Below, in pieces: positions 1 through 8,662 of a DNA stretch of 63,285 nt. The translations under genes were made by a program, and so were the position numbers. Origin of the DNA: Pseudomonadales bacterium (GTDB taxonomy: Bacteria > Pseudomonadota > Gammaproteobacteria > Pseudomonadales > Ketobacteraceae); the NCBI GenBank assembly GCA_002708905.1, contig PAPM01000009.1, forward strand, positions 1-63,285. The letters run 5' to 3'. Every line of letters starts with the position of its first letter. Positions within the stretch are counted from its first letter, which is position 1. The notes under the pieces are model-generated. The model ran no database searches, was not told where the DNA came from, and worked only from the letters and a program-made list of their open reading frames with translations.

Positions 1-92
1 GGATATTTTACAGGCAGCCAGAGCGAGCACTTAAAGCGCAGAGCATCAGATATCAGGTTTCCTGGCTGCTTGAGTAGTTTGGTGAAATATCC
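1..92. repeat. Nested inverted repeats upstream of the first gene
   Basis: GGATATTT at 1-8 is the exact inverse of AAATATCC at 85-92. GCAGCCAG at 14-21 is the exact inverse of CTGGCTGC at 62-69. The two pairs nest around a common centre, so the segment can fold into one long imperfect hairpin. It may be a recombination site, an element end or a transcript structure. No integron-type GTTRRRY core was seen. Confidence 0.4.
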
Positions 93-128
93 GGGCTAGG
101 CTCTTCGATTAACAAGGACACCGTTGCA

Positions 129-395
129 TTGGAGGCTGGCAGAAAGCGTGGGTCAATTAAGAAATCCAGGAGCAGCTTTGGGGAGTTGATTGCGGCAATT
201 GACACTGCGAACGGAGAGGTTGATGTACCTGCTAACCAACCTAGGGATTTGCTTCGAAAAGCCAGAGCAGAGAAGCAAAATTACAAAGAACTCTATCATC
301 AGGCTCTGAATCGAGAGTTGATGTTGCTTGATAGGTTGGCCCGCTTGGAGAAAGAGTTGGCCCGCTTTTCAAATGTGCTGCCAATAAGAGAATAG
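129..395 (+). CDS. Small basic coiled-coil protein, function unknown
   Basis: The gene encodes 88 residues from a TTG start preceded by AAGGA at about 114-118. The N-terminus is basic (KRGSIKKSR) and residues about 40-80 form a charged leucine-rich helix suited to a coiled coil. No catalytic motif, signal peptide or membrane segment is present. It ends 4 bases before yjbQ and is probably in the same transcript. Its size, basic start and helical tail recall small accessory proteins that follow tyrosine recombinases in some mobile gene trios. That is only a resemblance, because any recombinase would lie left of the window. Confidence 0.6.
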   Translation: MEAGRKRGSIKKSRSSFGELIAAIDTANGEVDVPANQPRDLLRKARAEKQNYKELYHQALNRELMLLDRLARLEKELARFSNVLPIRE

Positions 396-399
396 AATT

Positions 400-825
400 A
401 TGTGGATTCAAAAAGAAGTAAAAATCTCACCCAAGAAACGAGGGTTTCACCTGATTACAGATGAAATTGTAAGGCAGGTACCTGAGTTGTCACAGGTATC
501 TGTTGGGCTTGCTCATATTTTCATCAAACATACCTCTGCGTCTTTGACGATCAACGAAAACGCAGATCCTACCGTACGTGATGACTTTGAAAGCTTCTTT
601 AGTCGTGCGGTTCCCGAAGATGAGCCCTATTACAAGCATATTTATGAGGGGAGTGACGACTTGCCCAGCCACATTAAGGCCAGTCTGCTTGGTAATAGTG
701 TTTCTGTTCCCGTGTCCGATGGGAGCTTTAACATGGGAATCTGGCAAGGTATTTATCTATGTGAGCATCGTAATCATGGTGGCTCCCGTTCGCTGGTTGT
801 CACGATTCATGGAGAGGGTAAATGA
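400..825 (+). CDS. yjbQ: YjbQ (UPF0047) family protein, complete copy
   Basis: The 141-residue product is full length for the YjbQ/UPF0047 family, small trimeric proteins annotated as secondary thiamine-phosphate synthases on the basis of weak in vitro activity. The family pattern is visible: the KHTSASLTINENADP segment near residue 47, the DLPSHIK segment, and the C-terminal [16 protein letters not shown] block with its conserved His residues. The stop overlaps the next start as ATGA (822-825), so translation of the metallopeptidase is coupled to it. Its composition is AT-rich, unlike the second, truncated yjbQ copy at 1906-2094. From the shared C-terminal part I judge the two to be about two-thirds identical, so this is not a recent duplication. 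Confidence 0.88.
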   Translation: MWIQKEVKISPKKRGFHLITDEIVRQVPELSQVSVGLAHIFIKHTSASLTINENADPTVRDDFESFFSRAVPEDEPYYKHIYEGSDDLPSHIKASLLGNSVSVPVSDGSFNMGIWQGIYLCEHRNHGGSRSLVVTIHGEGK

Positions 826-1829
826 GCAAGAAAGGGAATCCAATAATTTATATCGGTGGGCCGGGATATAGATATGAAGATTTTGAGCCGTTAATTGGCA
901 GTATTGATGAGCACATAAAAGAGGTGCTATCACTATTAAAAGCTGAAAACGTTAAGGGTGCCACTTCGAATATTAAAATGGTCGTCGATGTATTTAATCC
1001 CGAGAAAGTAGTTGCTTTTGCAAAAACGGTCGATATCTGCAATGGAACATATTACGTTGAAATGACGGCAGGTTTGTCATATCACGTATGGCTAGCCTCT
1101 CGTGTTTTTGAAACGGATTATGACTTTTTGCCATGGTTAAAGAGTATCAAAATCAGAGATAAAAATTTAAAGAAGAGTGGGCGAAAGAAATTAATCGCTG
1201 ACTTTGCATATTACCTTTGTAGCTATGCAATCATTCTTCATGAGCTATCTCATATTTACCTTGGACATACTGACTTTCTTAAGTCAAAGAGCAATTCAGA
1301 GGTCTTGAATGAATTTCCTGATGAGAGTGAAATCGCTAGAAATGATTTGATGGTTAGGTATGCGTTTGAAGCTGAAGCTGATCGTCAATCAATCGAGTTT
1401 CTAATGGCGTTTCTAGAAGGTGCTTTGGGAAAAGATGGAATGGGAATCCATATTCGGTTTCCGAGTCGTTTGGCTGTGTATGAGTTTGTGGTTTATGCAT
1501 TAACTTCACTGACGGCACTTTTGCAACAGATGTCTTTAGGAGCAAAGAACACTGTTCATCCGGATGCCAATGTCAGACAGTACATATTTTACTCGTCAGT
1601 AATTGCCTATCTGAAGGAGAGACAACCAGATTTGAGCAATGCCCTCGAAACGAAGATTCCAATATGGGCGATGGAAGCAGGTAAGAAGATGGGAATACTT
1701 AAATCTCATGATCCTTTCGATGTTATGCGTACGGCCTTAGAGTTAGCTAAGGTTGATGACATTTTGAAAGAGTCAGGGGTTCGGGAGTTCCAACACAAGA
1801 TGTATACTTCTGAAGGTATGGACAGTTGA
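822..1829 (+). CDS. Soluble HExxH zinc-metallopeptidase-like protein
   Basis: The 335-residue protein carries a zinc-peptidase signature: HELSH at residues 140-144 with a further His at 149, followed by FEAEADRQS at 182-190, where a Glu could be the third metal ligand. The layout (HExxH, then an EAD-type motif about 40 residues later) resembles ImmA/IrrE-like and M48-like gluzincins. No signal peptide or membrane segment is evident, so it should act in the cytoplasm. The N-terminal 130 residues match nothing I recognise and may bind a partner or substrate. The gene starts inside the yjbQ stop codon, which suggests the two products work together. The true family assignment is uncertain. Confidence 0.75.
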   Translation: MSKKGNPIIYIGGPGYRYEDFEPLIGSIDEHIKEVLSLLKAENVKGATSNIKMVVDVFNPEKVVAFAKTVDICNGTYYVEMTAGLSYHVWLASRVFETDYDFLPWLKSIKIRDKNLKKSGRKKLIADFAYYLCSYAIILHELSHIYLGHTDFLKSKSNSEVLNEFPDESEIARNDLMVRYAFEAEADRQSIEFLMAFLEGALGKDGMGIHIRFPSRLAVYEFVVYALTSLTALLQQMSLGAKNTVHPDANVRQYIFYSSVIAYLKERQPDLSNALETKIPIWAMEAGKKMGILKSHDPFDVMRTALELAKVDDILKESGVREFQHKMYTSEGMDS

Positions 1830-1905
1830 GTCCATACAGGCGTTTTAAGATGTGGACAGGTGGTATCGGACAATGGCCATGAGCTGTGTGGGGTTAAGGG
1901 CGAGG

Positions 1906-2094
1906 CCATATGGACACATCATCCGTAGTGACGATATGCCGGCGCACATCAAGCACAGTCTGCTGGGCAACAGCTTGTCTATCCCAATTAGGAAAGGCGG
2001 GTTGGCGCTGGGAACATGGCAGGGAATTTATCTTTGCGAGCACCGGGACCATGGGGGCAGCCGGCGTTTGGTGGTGACCCTAAATGGGGCGTGA
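1906..2094 (+). pseudogene. 3' fragment of a second, diverged yjbQ
   Basis: Read in frame from 1906, this encodes about 62 residues matching only the C-terminal part of YjbQ ([27 protein letters not shown]), ending with its own TGA. The N-terminal 80 or so residues are absent. An in-frame GTG at 1852 adds only unrelated residues. Base composition is GC-rich like the rest of the chromosome. It is probably what remains of the resident yjbQ after the foreign segment arrived. I recall a yjbQ-like gene near sutA in pseudomonads, which would fit. Confidence 0.8.
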
Positions 2095-2119
2095 ATAGAT
2101 CTATAAGTATGATTTTTAA

Positions 2120-2153
2120 CCGGTTTTTCGTCAAGCAGGTATAAAAAAACCGG
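2120..2153. repeat. Inverted repeat after the yjbQ fragment
   Basis: CCGGTTTTT at 2120-2128 pairs with AAAAACCGG at 2145-2153 around a loop of about 16 bases. It may be a relic terminator of the resident yjbQ, but there is no T-run after the stem. Confidence 0.3.
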
Positions 2154-2253
2154 AATCAATATCAAAAGGTTTGCTCTTAAGGGTTTTTAGAAATTCAGTT
2201 CATAGATTCCTGATTTGATAGAAAAAAACAAAATCGAAAAAATCAAAAATTTT

Positions 2254-2282
2254 TTAGCAAAGTTCTCTAGGTCGACTATAAA
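2254..2282 (+). promoter_or_regulatory. Candidate sigma-70 promoter of sutA
   Basis: TTAGCA (2254-2259) is separated by 17 bases from TATAAA (2277-2282). The block upstream (about 2215-2253) is made almost wholly of A and T tracts, as in an UP element. The start codon of sutA lies 43 bases downstream. This is a match by eye only. Confidence 0.4.
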
Positions 2283-2324
2283 TATTTTTACCTCTTGGGG
2301 TTAGTCGATTTTGAGGACAGTGAG

Positions 2325-2576
2325 ATGAGCTATAACAACGACGATATCGAAACCAACGATTCTGATTCCAGCGATAAGAATGATACCAGCGGCATGATCA
2401 CCTTTGATGATGGCCGTGATCGCACTTTGAGTTCCCGTGAAGCCGAGCGCCGTCAATTGGAGGAGGACATGAAACATTTTCTCAGTGGCGGTGGTCAAAT
2501 CCAGCAGATTGATAAAGATGTGCGTATGGATCCACCGCGTAAGCCCGAATCAAACTATGGTAGTCGCCCCATCTAA
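2325..2576 (+). CDS. sutA: SutA-like RNA polymerase-associated regulator
   Basis: The gene encodes 83 residues. The first half is an acidic, disordered-looking tail rich in Asp, Ser and Asn. A predicted helix follows (SREAERRQLEEDMKHFLSGG), and the protein ends in PRKPESNYGSRPI. This layout and ending closely match Pseudomonas SutA, a small protein that binds RNA polymerase and adjusts transcription, including rRNA genes, in slow-growing cells. The ATG at 2325 is chosen because GAGGA lies 8 bases upstream. A TTG at 2295 would add ten poorly fitting residues. A strong terminator follows, so this is a one-gene transcript. Confidence 0.87.
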   Translation: MSYNNDDIETNDSDSSDKNDTSGMITFDDGRDRTLSSREAERRQLEEDMKHFLSGGGQIQQIDKDVRMDPPRKPESNYGSRPI

Positions 2577-2637
2577 GCGCGGCACAGTTTCAGCCTTAAC
2601 ACTCTTGTTGATTGATTTTTTGATTGTTTGGATTTTG

Positions 2638-2662
2638 GCCCCGGTTAACCCGGGGCTTTTTT
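2638..2662 (+). terminator. Rho-independent terminator of sutA
   Basis: GCCCCGG (2638-2644) and CCGGGGC (2650-2656) form a perfect 7-bp stem with a TTAAC loop, followed by six T residues (2657-2662). The T-run overlaps the stop codon of the convergent HAD gene. Confidence 0.85.
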
Positions 2663-3365
2663 ATGCTTGCTCAGCAATGGCCGTAACGGCATCCACCAGT
2701 TCACCAAGTTGTTGAATCTCAACTGTCGGGGAGCACAGGTCACTGCTTTGGTTGCCGTTTTCATTGAACCAGATGGTGTAGTAGCCCAACGCCTTGGCGG
2801 CTTCCACGTCCTCTTTCGGATTGTCTCCTATATGAATGGCCTCATTCGCCGCTATCCCCATAAATTCCAAAGCCCGCTTGAACATGGCGTGATGGGGTTT
2901 GGCTTTGCCTTCGGTTTCAGACGAGAAATGGGCTTTGAAATAGCGATCTATGCCGATCATCTCCAGATTGGCATTGCCGTTGGTGAGAGCAATCAATGGA
3001 AAGCGTTGCGATAACGTTTCCAGGATGCCTTCTGCTTCATGAAATAAGGTGATCTGATTGCGTCCTCGGTAAAACACGGCGAAGGCCTGTTCACTCATCT
3101 CATGGGCATGGTCGTGGGCCAGGCTGGCATTGGTGAACACCCGATACAGCAGTTTTTTACGAAAGTTGGTTGGGTGATGGGCTACGTCGGGATGTTCCTG
3201 CAATATTTGTTTATAGGTTTGCTTGAGCTGATCCATCTCCAGGTGGGCCACGGCTTCCGGCACATGTTCTGCGACCCAGGCGCGCATGGCCTTCTCCGCT
3301 TCAATGATAACCGGGTCGATTTCCCACAGTGTGTTATCCAGGTCAAAGGTGAGCAGTTTGATCAT
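2661..3365 (-). CDS. HAD-family phosphatase, YigB-like
   Basis: The 234-residue product has all four haloacid-dehalogenase motifs: FDLDNTL with the nucleophile Asp8 and acid Asp10, ALTNGN with the Thr, the Lys in GKAKPHH, and the acidic pair region IGDNPKEDV. The helical cap inserted after motif I puts it in HAD subfamily I with YigB/YjjG-type phosphatases, which hydrolyse small phosphate esters such as FMN or nucleoside monophosphates. In pseudomonads a similar gene lies beside xerC; here the chemosensory operon and a lipoprotein lie between them. The substrate cannot be read from the sequence. Confidence 0.88.
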   Translation of the reverse strand: MIKLLTFDLDNTLWEIDPVIIEAEKAMRAWVAEHVPEAVAHLEMDQLKQTYKQILQEHPDVAHHPTNFRKKLLYRVFTNASLAHDHAHEMSEQAFAVFYRGRNQITLFHEAEGILETLSQRFPLIALTNGNANLEMIGIDRYFKAHFSSETEGKAKPHHAMFKRALEFMGIAANEAIHIGDNPKEDVEAAKALGYYTIWFNENGNQSSDLCSPTVEIQQLGELVDAVTAIAEQA

Positions 3366-3497
3366 GTGATGTTCGGACGCCTGATGGATGATTCTGTTAT
3401 TGATTCCAAGTAGCGTCGCACAGGGTACTGCATTACCGGCGGCACTGCAAAACAGGGCTGCCGGTGTTGTCCAATGCTGCGGTTTATGGTCGCCGGA

Positions 3498-4853
3498 TTA
3501 TTGTTGCCAGAAACTTAACTGGGGTCGGGAATCACCTTCACTGTCACACCAGAAACCACTGGTTGCGATCTGGGACTGATTGAGGAAGCGAGTGGATGAG
3601 TAGCTGCAGGCTCCGGGGGTATAGGATTCCGGGATAAAACAAGGGAACGGTGAGCCGAACTGGCAGAGCATGACGTGGCCGTGTTCCATATAGGTTTTGG
3701 TGGAAGCATCCATCACCAGTTTCCCCTCCGGCGAGAACGTTCGGTGCCGAATCTGGTGGGTTTTAACCGCAGGCACGCTGCCTGCCGCCAGTATGGAGCT
3801 GTCGACTTCCGCCATCGAGATATTGAGCCCGGTTATCTGAATGCCGCCTTTGGTTTCGCTTATCCCCAGGCCGTCGTTCAGCAGTACGGTTGTTTGAGAT
3901 GTATCTCCCCAATAGGCAACCTTGAAACAGTTTTGCAGCTCAAATGCATAATCGTATCGGCAGAATTCCTGGTTGCCGGCGTGGCGTTGAATGGTATAGA
4001 AGAATGCTTTTCCCAACCTGATACTGCCTTCGGCAAGAAATGCCGGCGGTGCAAACTGATTGCCGTTGAAATCGATAAACATATAGTCGCGGCCGCGCTG
4101 GACGGTGTTGAAATAGCCCCAGGCCCGATCATTAAATCCGTGTTTCAGGATGAATTTTTCGGGGCTGGCGATGGTGGCCATAACTTCAAGGTGCTCGTTA
4201 CGAAACTGAATGAAGCTCTTGCTGCCGGATTCTGCTGCAAACTCATCGGTGTAAATTCCCCCGATGATGTAGCCATTGGCGTTGCCCATAACCGTAACGG
4301 AGATATTTTCTATTTCATCACTGTGTTCCAGCGTGAAATAGTCGAATACACCGGGCCCCGCCAGCTTTCCGACAAAATGGATTTCATCCTCCGCATTGGG
4401 GAACAGTCGACCGTACACCACTACGTCGCCGTCGTCCTGTGTGTCGGCTATGTAATATTGGATACCGGGGTATTGGTTAATAAATTGTTCAGAAAAAGCC
4501 GGCTCGATCGACTGGTTTTTTAGGTCAAGGTACAGGTGGTCTTCGATGGCGCCATAACGAGTGGTAATCAACAGTCTTGAGTCGGGTAATGGGGTGGCCA
4601 TGTTGTAGCTTGATTCGGTATCAAAAGTGATGCTGTTGATCTCATTCCCTTCCAGATCCACCTGCCTTACGCGGCCCGGATTGGACCGATACAAATCCTT
4701 GATCAGGAACAGCGACTGCCCATCGGTTGCCGTCAGCAGACTTTCGTAACTGTCGAGATCCTGCTGCCACGTTGGAAGCAGCGTCGTGCCTCCACAGGCC
4801 AGGACCAGAATAGCAATCCCGATATATATCGAATATTTATGAGTAATATGCAT
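3498..4853 (-). CDS. Lipoprotein of unknown function, possible beta-propeller
   Basis: The 451-residue protein begins with a lipoprotein signal peptide: hydrophobic stretch IGIAILVLAC with Cys20 as the lipidation site. The mature part is rich in beta-strand-like segments with recurring Tyr, Gly and Asp, and reads like a propeller or delta-60-type repeat protein, though no clear repeat period was found. Position 2 after the Cys is Gly rather than Asp, which favours outer-membrane sorting. It stands alone between the HAD gene and the chemosensory operon and is transcribed divergently from the operon. I do not recognise a family. Confidence 0.75.
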   Translation of the reverse strand: MHITHKYSIYIGIAILVLACGGTTLLPTWQQDLDSYESLLTATDGQSLFLIKDLYRSNPGRVRQVDLEGNEINSITFDTESSYNMATPLPDSRLLITTRYGAIEDHLYLDLKNQSIEPAFSEQFINQYPGIQYYIADTQDDGDVVVYGRLFPNAEDEIHFVGKLAGPGVFDYFTLEHSDEIENISVTVMGNANGYIIGGIYTDEFAAESGSKSFIQFRNEHLEVMATIASPEKFILKHGFNDRAWGYFNTVQRGRDYMFIDFNGNQFAPPAFLAEGSIRLGKAFFYTIQRHAGNQEFCRYDYAFELQNCFKVAYWGDTSQTTVLLNDGLGISETKGGIQITGLNISMAEVDSSILAAGSVPAVKTHQIRHRTFSPEGKLVMDASTKTYMEHGHVMLCQFGSPFPCFIPESYTPGACSYSSTRFLNQSQIATSGFWCDSEGDSRPQLSFWQQ

Positions 4854-5189
4854 TGTTATATCCCCCTTCCATAGTAGTCAGTACATTTTGCAAACCAGGC
4901 GGTGGAGGGACAATGACAATGGAACCCACTTTTTTGTCTTTGGGTGCCTTTGCAACGAGTGAGTCTGGTTTTAGGGCTGCGTTGTCCCGGGTCTGTGTAA
5001 GTAGAAGCCTGACGGTCGGCCGCAGCTTGAGGTTGAAAACGCTTTTCCCAGTAAAAGCAAATGGTTATACGGAATGCTCAAAAAGCAGGTGTTCCCCTCC
5101 ATGCTGGGGCTGTGGCATATAACCTGTTCGTGGCTATAGTTTAATAGTTGTGACAGGGAATTTTTGCCCTCCCATTCAAGGAGATAGCC
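4854..5189. other. Intergenic region between divergent lipoprotein and chemosensory operon
   Basis: The 336-base gap must hold promoters for both directions. On the plus strand a TATAGT/TTTAAT-rich stretch near 5133-5145 could be a -10 element, but no convincing -35 partner or FliA-type box was found. CCCC and GGGG flanking the segment at about 5095-5108 can form a small hairpin. A plus-strand reading frame here (4853-5122) has no ribosome binding site or family features. Confidence 0.4.
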
Positions 5190-6743
5190 ATGCTACTAAA
5201 TATGTCCGTCGCCAAGCGTCTAAGCGGTGGGATTGGGATTGTCGTGCTCAGCTTAGTTGCACTTACCATGTTCGTAATGTCAGCGTTCAAAGATGAACAT
5301 GCCACCACGGATCTTATTCACACTAATTACGTTCCCGGGACCAGCACACTCTACTCCGCTGACCGCGACCTGCAGCAGGCTTTGGTGGCGGAGCGCACCA
5401 TGCATGCTACCCGGCCGGGTTCGGAAGATTTCGCCCAGTTGATGAATGATCATGCGGAAAACGTGCAGCAGGCGCGGGACCGGGTAGACAAGTTCTATGC
5501 GCTGCTTCCGGACGAAGAATTAACCCGCTTGATGGGCGCCTATGTCAAATTGCGCGATGATTGGGAAGCCAGCACCAATCAGATTGTCAGCCTGGCCCAA
5601 TCCAGTAACGGGGCGGACCGGGAGCAGGCGCTGAAATTGAGTATCGGTCCGGGGGCGGAAAAGTTCGAAGCCATGCGCGGGGTTCTGGACCAGATGCAGG
5701 ATCGACTGGAAGCCATGTTATCGGAGAAAAATGCCGAGGCGACGGCAAACTACAACACCACCCAGACCGCGTTAACCTGGTCGGTGGTGGGGGTGGTGCT
5801 GTTTTCAATCCTGCTGTCCTATCTGTTGATGCGCAGTATCAGCGGCCCCCTGCAAACGGTGTTGAATGTGGTGCAGCAAATGGCGCAGGGAGAACTGAGT
5901 TACCGCACCAACACGCTGCGCAAGGACGAATTCGGCGTCCTGTTGCAAGCCATGGATGACACCATGGATCGTCTCTCGGATACGGTGAACAATATTCTTT
6001 CCACTTCAGAGTCATTGACCAACGCTTCGTCCCAGGTGTCTGCCACCGCGCAAAGTGTCAGCCAGGCAACCACTGAGCAGGCCGCCAGTGTTGAGCAGAT
6101 CAGCGCCTCGGTGGAAGAAATGTCGGCCTCCGTGGATCAGAATGCGGATAACGCCAAAGTGACCGACAGTATGGCATCCCAGGCAGCACAGCAGGCATCA
6201 GAGGGTGGTGAAGCTGTGCGTCAAACCGTTGAAGCCATGAAGCAGATCGCCGAGAAAATCAGCATCATTGATGACATTGCCTATCAAACCAATCTATTGG
6301 CCTTGAACGCGGCCATCGAAGCCGGTCGGGCCGGACAGTACGGTAAGGGCTTTGCTGTGGTCGCCGACGAAGTGCGCAAACTGGCCGAGCGCAGTCGGGT
6401 GGCCGCTCAGGAAATCGGTGACGTGGCCGGCAGCAACGTGCAACTGGCGGAGCGGGCCGGTCAGCTATTGAATGAGATGGTGCCCGCCATTACCAAAACT
6501 TCCGATCTGGTGCAGGAAATCGCTGCTGCTTCTGTGGAACAGTCCGGTGGTTTGGGGCAAGTGAACTCGGCCATGAACCAGATGAGTCAAATCACTCAAC
6601 AAAACGCCGCCGCTTCGGAAGAGCTTGCCGCTACGTCGGAAGAAATGAGTGGCCAGGCCAGGCACCTGCAACAGCTCATGGCGTTCTTCAAGGTGCAGGC
6701 TGAATATCAGCAGGATGACGAGGCTGAAGACGACGCAGCCTGA
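5190..6743 (+). CDS. Methyl-accepting chemotaxis protein, first gene of the cluster
   Basis: The 517-residue receptor has a classical transmembrane layout: TM1 about 11-32, a roughly 160-residue periplasmic domain that reads as a four-helix bundle, TM2 about 193-215, HAMP, then the signalling domain with the hairpin tip [19 protein letters not shown]. The sequence after the tip is [18 protein letters not shown], where most receptors have a Glu-Gln-Gly run. The acidic C-terminus ends in DDEAEDDAA with no CheR-docking pentapeptide. GGAG lies 7 bases before the ATG. It opens an operon of ten closely spaced genes, so it is probably a main input of that pathway. The ligand is unknown. Confidence 0.93.
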   Translation: MLLNMSVAKRLSGGIGIVVLSLVALTMFVMSAFKDEHATTDLIHTNYVPGTSTLYSADRDLQQALVAERTMHATRPGSEDFAQLMNDHAENVQQARDRVDKFYALLPDEELTRLMGAYVKLRDDWEASTNQIVSLAQSSNGADREQALKLSIGPGAEKFEAMRGVLDQMQDRLEAMLSEKNAEATANYNTTQTALTWSVVGVVLFSILLSYLLMRSISGPLQTVLNVVQQMAQGELSYRTNTLRKDEFGVLLQAMDDTMDRLSDTVNNILSTSESLTNASSQVSATAQSVSQATTEQAASVEQISASVEEMSASVDQNADNAKVTDSMASQAAQQASEGGEAVRQTVEAMKQIAEKISIIDDIAYQTNLLALNAAIEAGRAGQYGKGFAVVADEVRKLAERSRVAAQEIGDVAGSNVQLAERAGQLLNEMVPAITKTSDLVQEIAAASVEQSGGLGQVNSAMNQMSQITQQNAAASEELAATSEEMSGQARHLQQLMAFFKVQAEYQQDDEAEDDAA

Positions 6744-6759
6744 TTAAAGGAATAGCAGA

Positions 6760-7953
6760 ATGAATGGTCGCTTTTGGGTAATGATCTCGGCGTTGGGTGC
6801 GAGCTCTCTGGCAGGTATTGCCTTGTATGCAAGTGGAGAGGCCGAAGGCTGGAGCAGTTTGCTCAGCCTTTTGATTTTAATCGCAGCCGCCGTTGTACTG
6901 TTATGGGGACTGGTGCAGACCCAGGGTGCTGTAAAGGCAATGAACGCGGCCATCCAGGAACAACAGTCCACCCAGAATGTACTGACCAGTGAGGCGGAAT
7001 TGCTGACGAACTATCTGGATTTGCTGGTGGATCTGATTCCGTTGTGGAATCGTCAAACTGGACTGGCCAGGTCCCAGACCGAGCAGGGAATGACGGACCT
7101 GAGTCAGCGTTTCTCGGATATTCATGATCGGCTCCAGGTTGCCATTGAAACCTCGCAACAGACCGCCAGCGGGTTGAGTGGTCAGGAAGGATTGGGTCAG
7201 ATCATTGAAAATGCGGATCAAGCCCTTAATCAGATCATTGTTAATCTGCGCTCCACTATTGAGAGTCGTGACCTGATGCTGGGCGAAATCAGCAAGTTGT
7301 CACAGATTACTGAAGAGCTGCGCATAATGGGTGCGGAGGTGGCGGGCATCGCTTCGCAAACCAATCTGCTGGCGTTGAACGCCGCTATCGAAGCGGCGCG
7401 GGCGGGTGAACAGGGGCGAGGCTTTGCTGTGGTGGCGGATGAAGTCCGCACCTTGTCAAATCGTTCCGGCGAAACCGGTTCCAGAATTACTCAGCGTATC
7501 GAACAGGTTAATCAGGCTCTGGACAGCACCCTAGCCACAGCGACTCAGTTTGCCGAGCAAGAATCCGACATCCTGAAGCAGGCGGAAGTGACGATCGGCG
7601 AGGTTCTGAAAAAGTTTCATGGCGCGGGTACTCAGATCGTTAATTCCTCTCAGGTGTTGGAGCAGGAAAGCGCCCAGGTGCGCAGCAACGTCGAAGACGT
7701 CCTGGTCGCATTGCAGTTCCAGGATCGCGTCAGCCAGATACTGGGTCATGTCATGACCGACATGGATAAGCTGGCGGCGACGCTGGGACACCACCAACAA
7801 TCCTTGCAACAGGGTGAAGATGTGCCTCTGTTGGATACTGCGGGTTGGCTGAAGTCCATACAAAGCACCTATACCACGTTGGAACAGATGGAAGTCCACC
7901 AGGGTGGCAGCGCAAAGCAGGGCCCCGCTGATTCGTCGATCACCTTCTTTTAA
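6760..7953 (+). CDS. Short methyl-accepting chemotaxis protein without a periplasmic sensor
   Basis: The 397-residue receptor-like protein has two adjacent N-terminal hydrophobic segments (about 5-24 and 33-51) with only a short loop between them, so it has no extracytoplasmic ligand domain. A helical linker and a signalling domain with tip [20 protein letters not shown] follow. After the hairpin it carries [15 protein letters not shown], which is reminiscent of the FQD segment of the CheZ phosphatase and of other receptor-like proteins that carry it. It may sense a membrane or cytoplasmic state, or act on CheY-P. It lies 16 bases after the first receptor and 12 bases before cheY. Confidence 0.88.
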   Translation: MNGRFWVMISALGASSLAGIALYASGEAEGWSSLLSLLILIAAAVVLLWGLVQTQGAVKAMNAAIQEQQSTQNVLTSEAELLTNYLDLLVDLIPLWNRQTGLARSQTEQGMTDLSQRFSDIHDRLQVAIETSQQTASGLSGQEGLGQIIENADQALNQIIVNLRSTIESRDLMLGEISKLSQITEELRIMGAEVAGIASQTNLLALNAAIEAARAGEQGRGFAVVADEVRTLSNRSGETGSRITQRIEQVNQALDSTLATATQFAEQESDILKQAEVTIGEVLKKFHGAGTQIVNSSQVLEQESAQVRSNVEDVLVALQFQDRVSQILGHVMTDMDKLAATLGHHQQSLQQGEDVPLLDTAGWLKSIQSTYTTLEQMEVHQGGSAKQGPADSSITFF

Positions 7954-7965
7954 GGGAGTACTGTA

Positions 7966-8334
7966 ATGGCAAAAACCATAATGATTGTTGATGACTCGGC
8001 CAGCTTACGGCAGGTGGTGAGTATTGCATTAAAGGGTGCAGGCTATGATGTATTGGAAGCATCCAATGGACAGGATGCATTGGGCAAACTGGATGGTCGC
8101 AAGGTCAATCTGGTTGTGTCGGACGTGAATATGCCGGTAATGGATGGTATTACGTTCGTCAAAGAAATGAAGAAGCTACCCAATTATAAGTTCACGCCGG
8201 TCATTATGCTGACCACGGAAGGCTCCGACGATAAAAAGAAAGAAGGCCAGATGGCAGGCGCCAAGGCCTGGGTCGTCAAGCCGTTTCAGCCCGAACAGAT
8301 GTTGAAAGCCGTGTCCATGTTGATTGCACCATAG
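7966..8334 (+). CDS. cheY: CheY response regulator
   Basis: The 122-residue single receiver domain has the acidic pair Asp9-Asp10, the phospho-acceptor Asp53 in VVSDVNMPVMDG, the switch Thr in MLTTEG, and the Lys in VVKPFQPEQ. No output domain is attached, so it acts by protein contact, either on a flagellar motor switch or as a phosphate sink or other effector of this second chemosensory pathway. GGGAG lies just before the ATG. The CheY-before-CheA order is that of the P. aeruginosa che2 cluster. Confidence 0.95.
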   Translation: MAKTIMIVDDSASLRQVVSIALKGAGYDVLEASNGQDALGKLDGRKVNLVVSDVNMPVMDGITFVKEMKKLPNYKFTPVIMLTTEGSDDKKKEGQMAGAKAWVVKPFQPEQMLKAVSMLIAP

Positions 8335-8352
8335 CTAATTACAGGGTTAGAG

Positions 8353-8658
8353 ATGAACATCAGCCGTCGCACCACTGCGAAACAGACCACCATCAAACTC
8401 ACCGGCGATCTCACCATCTATCAGGCGGCGGAAGCGAAGGCTTCGCTGCTGGTTCCGGATACGGGATTGGATCGAAAAGTGGTATTGAATTTGGAGCAGG
8501 TGGAAGAACTGGATACCGCTGGGGTGCAACTGTTAATGATGTTGCAGCGTCTGGTGGGGCAGCATGGGGGTGAATTGCATACCTCCGGACTGAGCGAATC
8601 TGCCGAACAGGTTTTGTCGGCTTTGCACTGCCTGGAACGCTTTAACGTAAAGGAATGA
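8353..8658 (+). CDS. STAS-domain protein in the chemosensory operon
   Basis: The 101-residue protein is a single STAS domain of the anti-sigma-factor-antagonist type: alternating strands and helices with the motif LNLEQVEELDTAGVQLLMML near residues 47-66. The usual phosphorylated Ser of SpoIIAA-like proteins (DSSG) is replaced by Thr-Ala (DTAG), so regulation by phosphorylation may use Thr or be lost. It sits between cheY and cheA, 4 bases before the latter. Such proteins in chemosensory clusters probably serve as adaptors or switch partners; no partner kinase or phosphatase gene is visible here. Confidence 0.85.
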   Translation: MNISRRTTAKQTTIKLTGDLTIYQAAEAKASLLVPDTGLDRKVVLNLEQVEELDTAGVQLLMMLQRLVGQHGGELHTSGLSESAEQVLSALHCLERFNVKE

Positions 8659-8662
8659 TTCC

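Larger units (their letters stand above)
1..1905 (+). mobile_element. Probable foreign insertion (left end outside window)
   Basis: This stretch is visibly richer in A and T than the sequence from 1906 on. It holds three tightly packed plus-strand genes: a small coiled-coil protein, a complete YjbQ and a zinc-metallopeptidase-like protein. It stops where a GC-rich 3' fragment of a second yjbQ begins. I infer that an element entered or replaced the 5' part of the resident yjbQ and brought its own diverged copy. No integrase or transposase lies inside the window, and no terminal repeat could be matched at the right boundary, so the element type is unknown. Confidence 0.42.

Noticed and set aside
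4853-5122. Plus-strand reading frame of 89 codons in the gap before the che operon
   Set aside because: No ribosome binding site, no recognisable domain, odd Gly/Cys-rich composition, and it begins at the divergent lipoprotein start.
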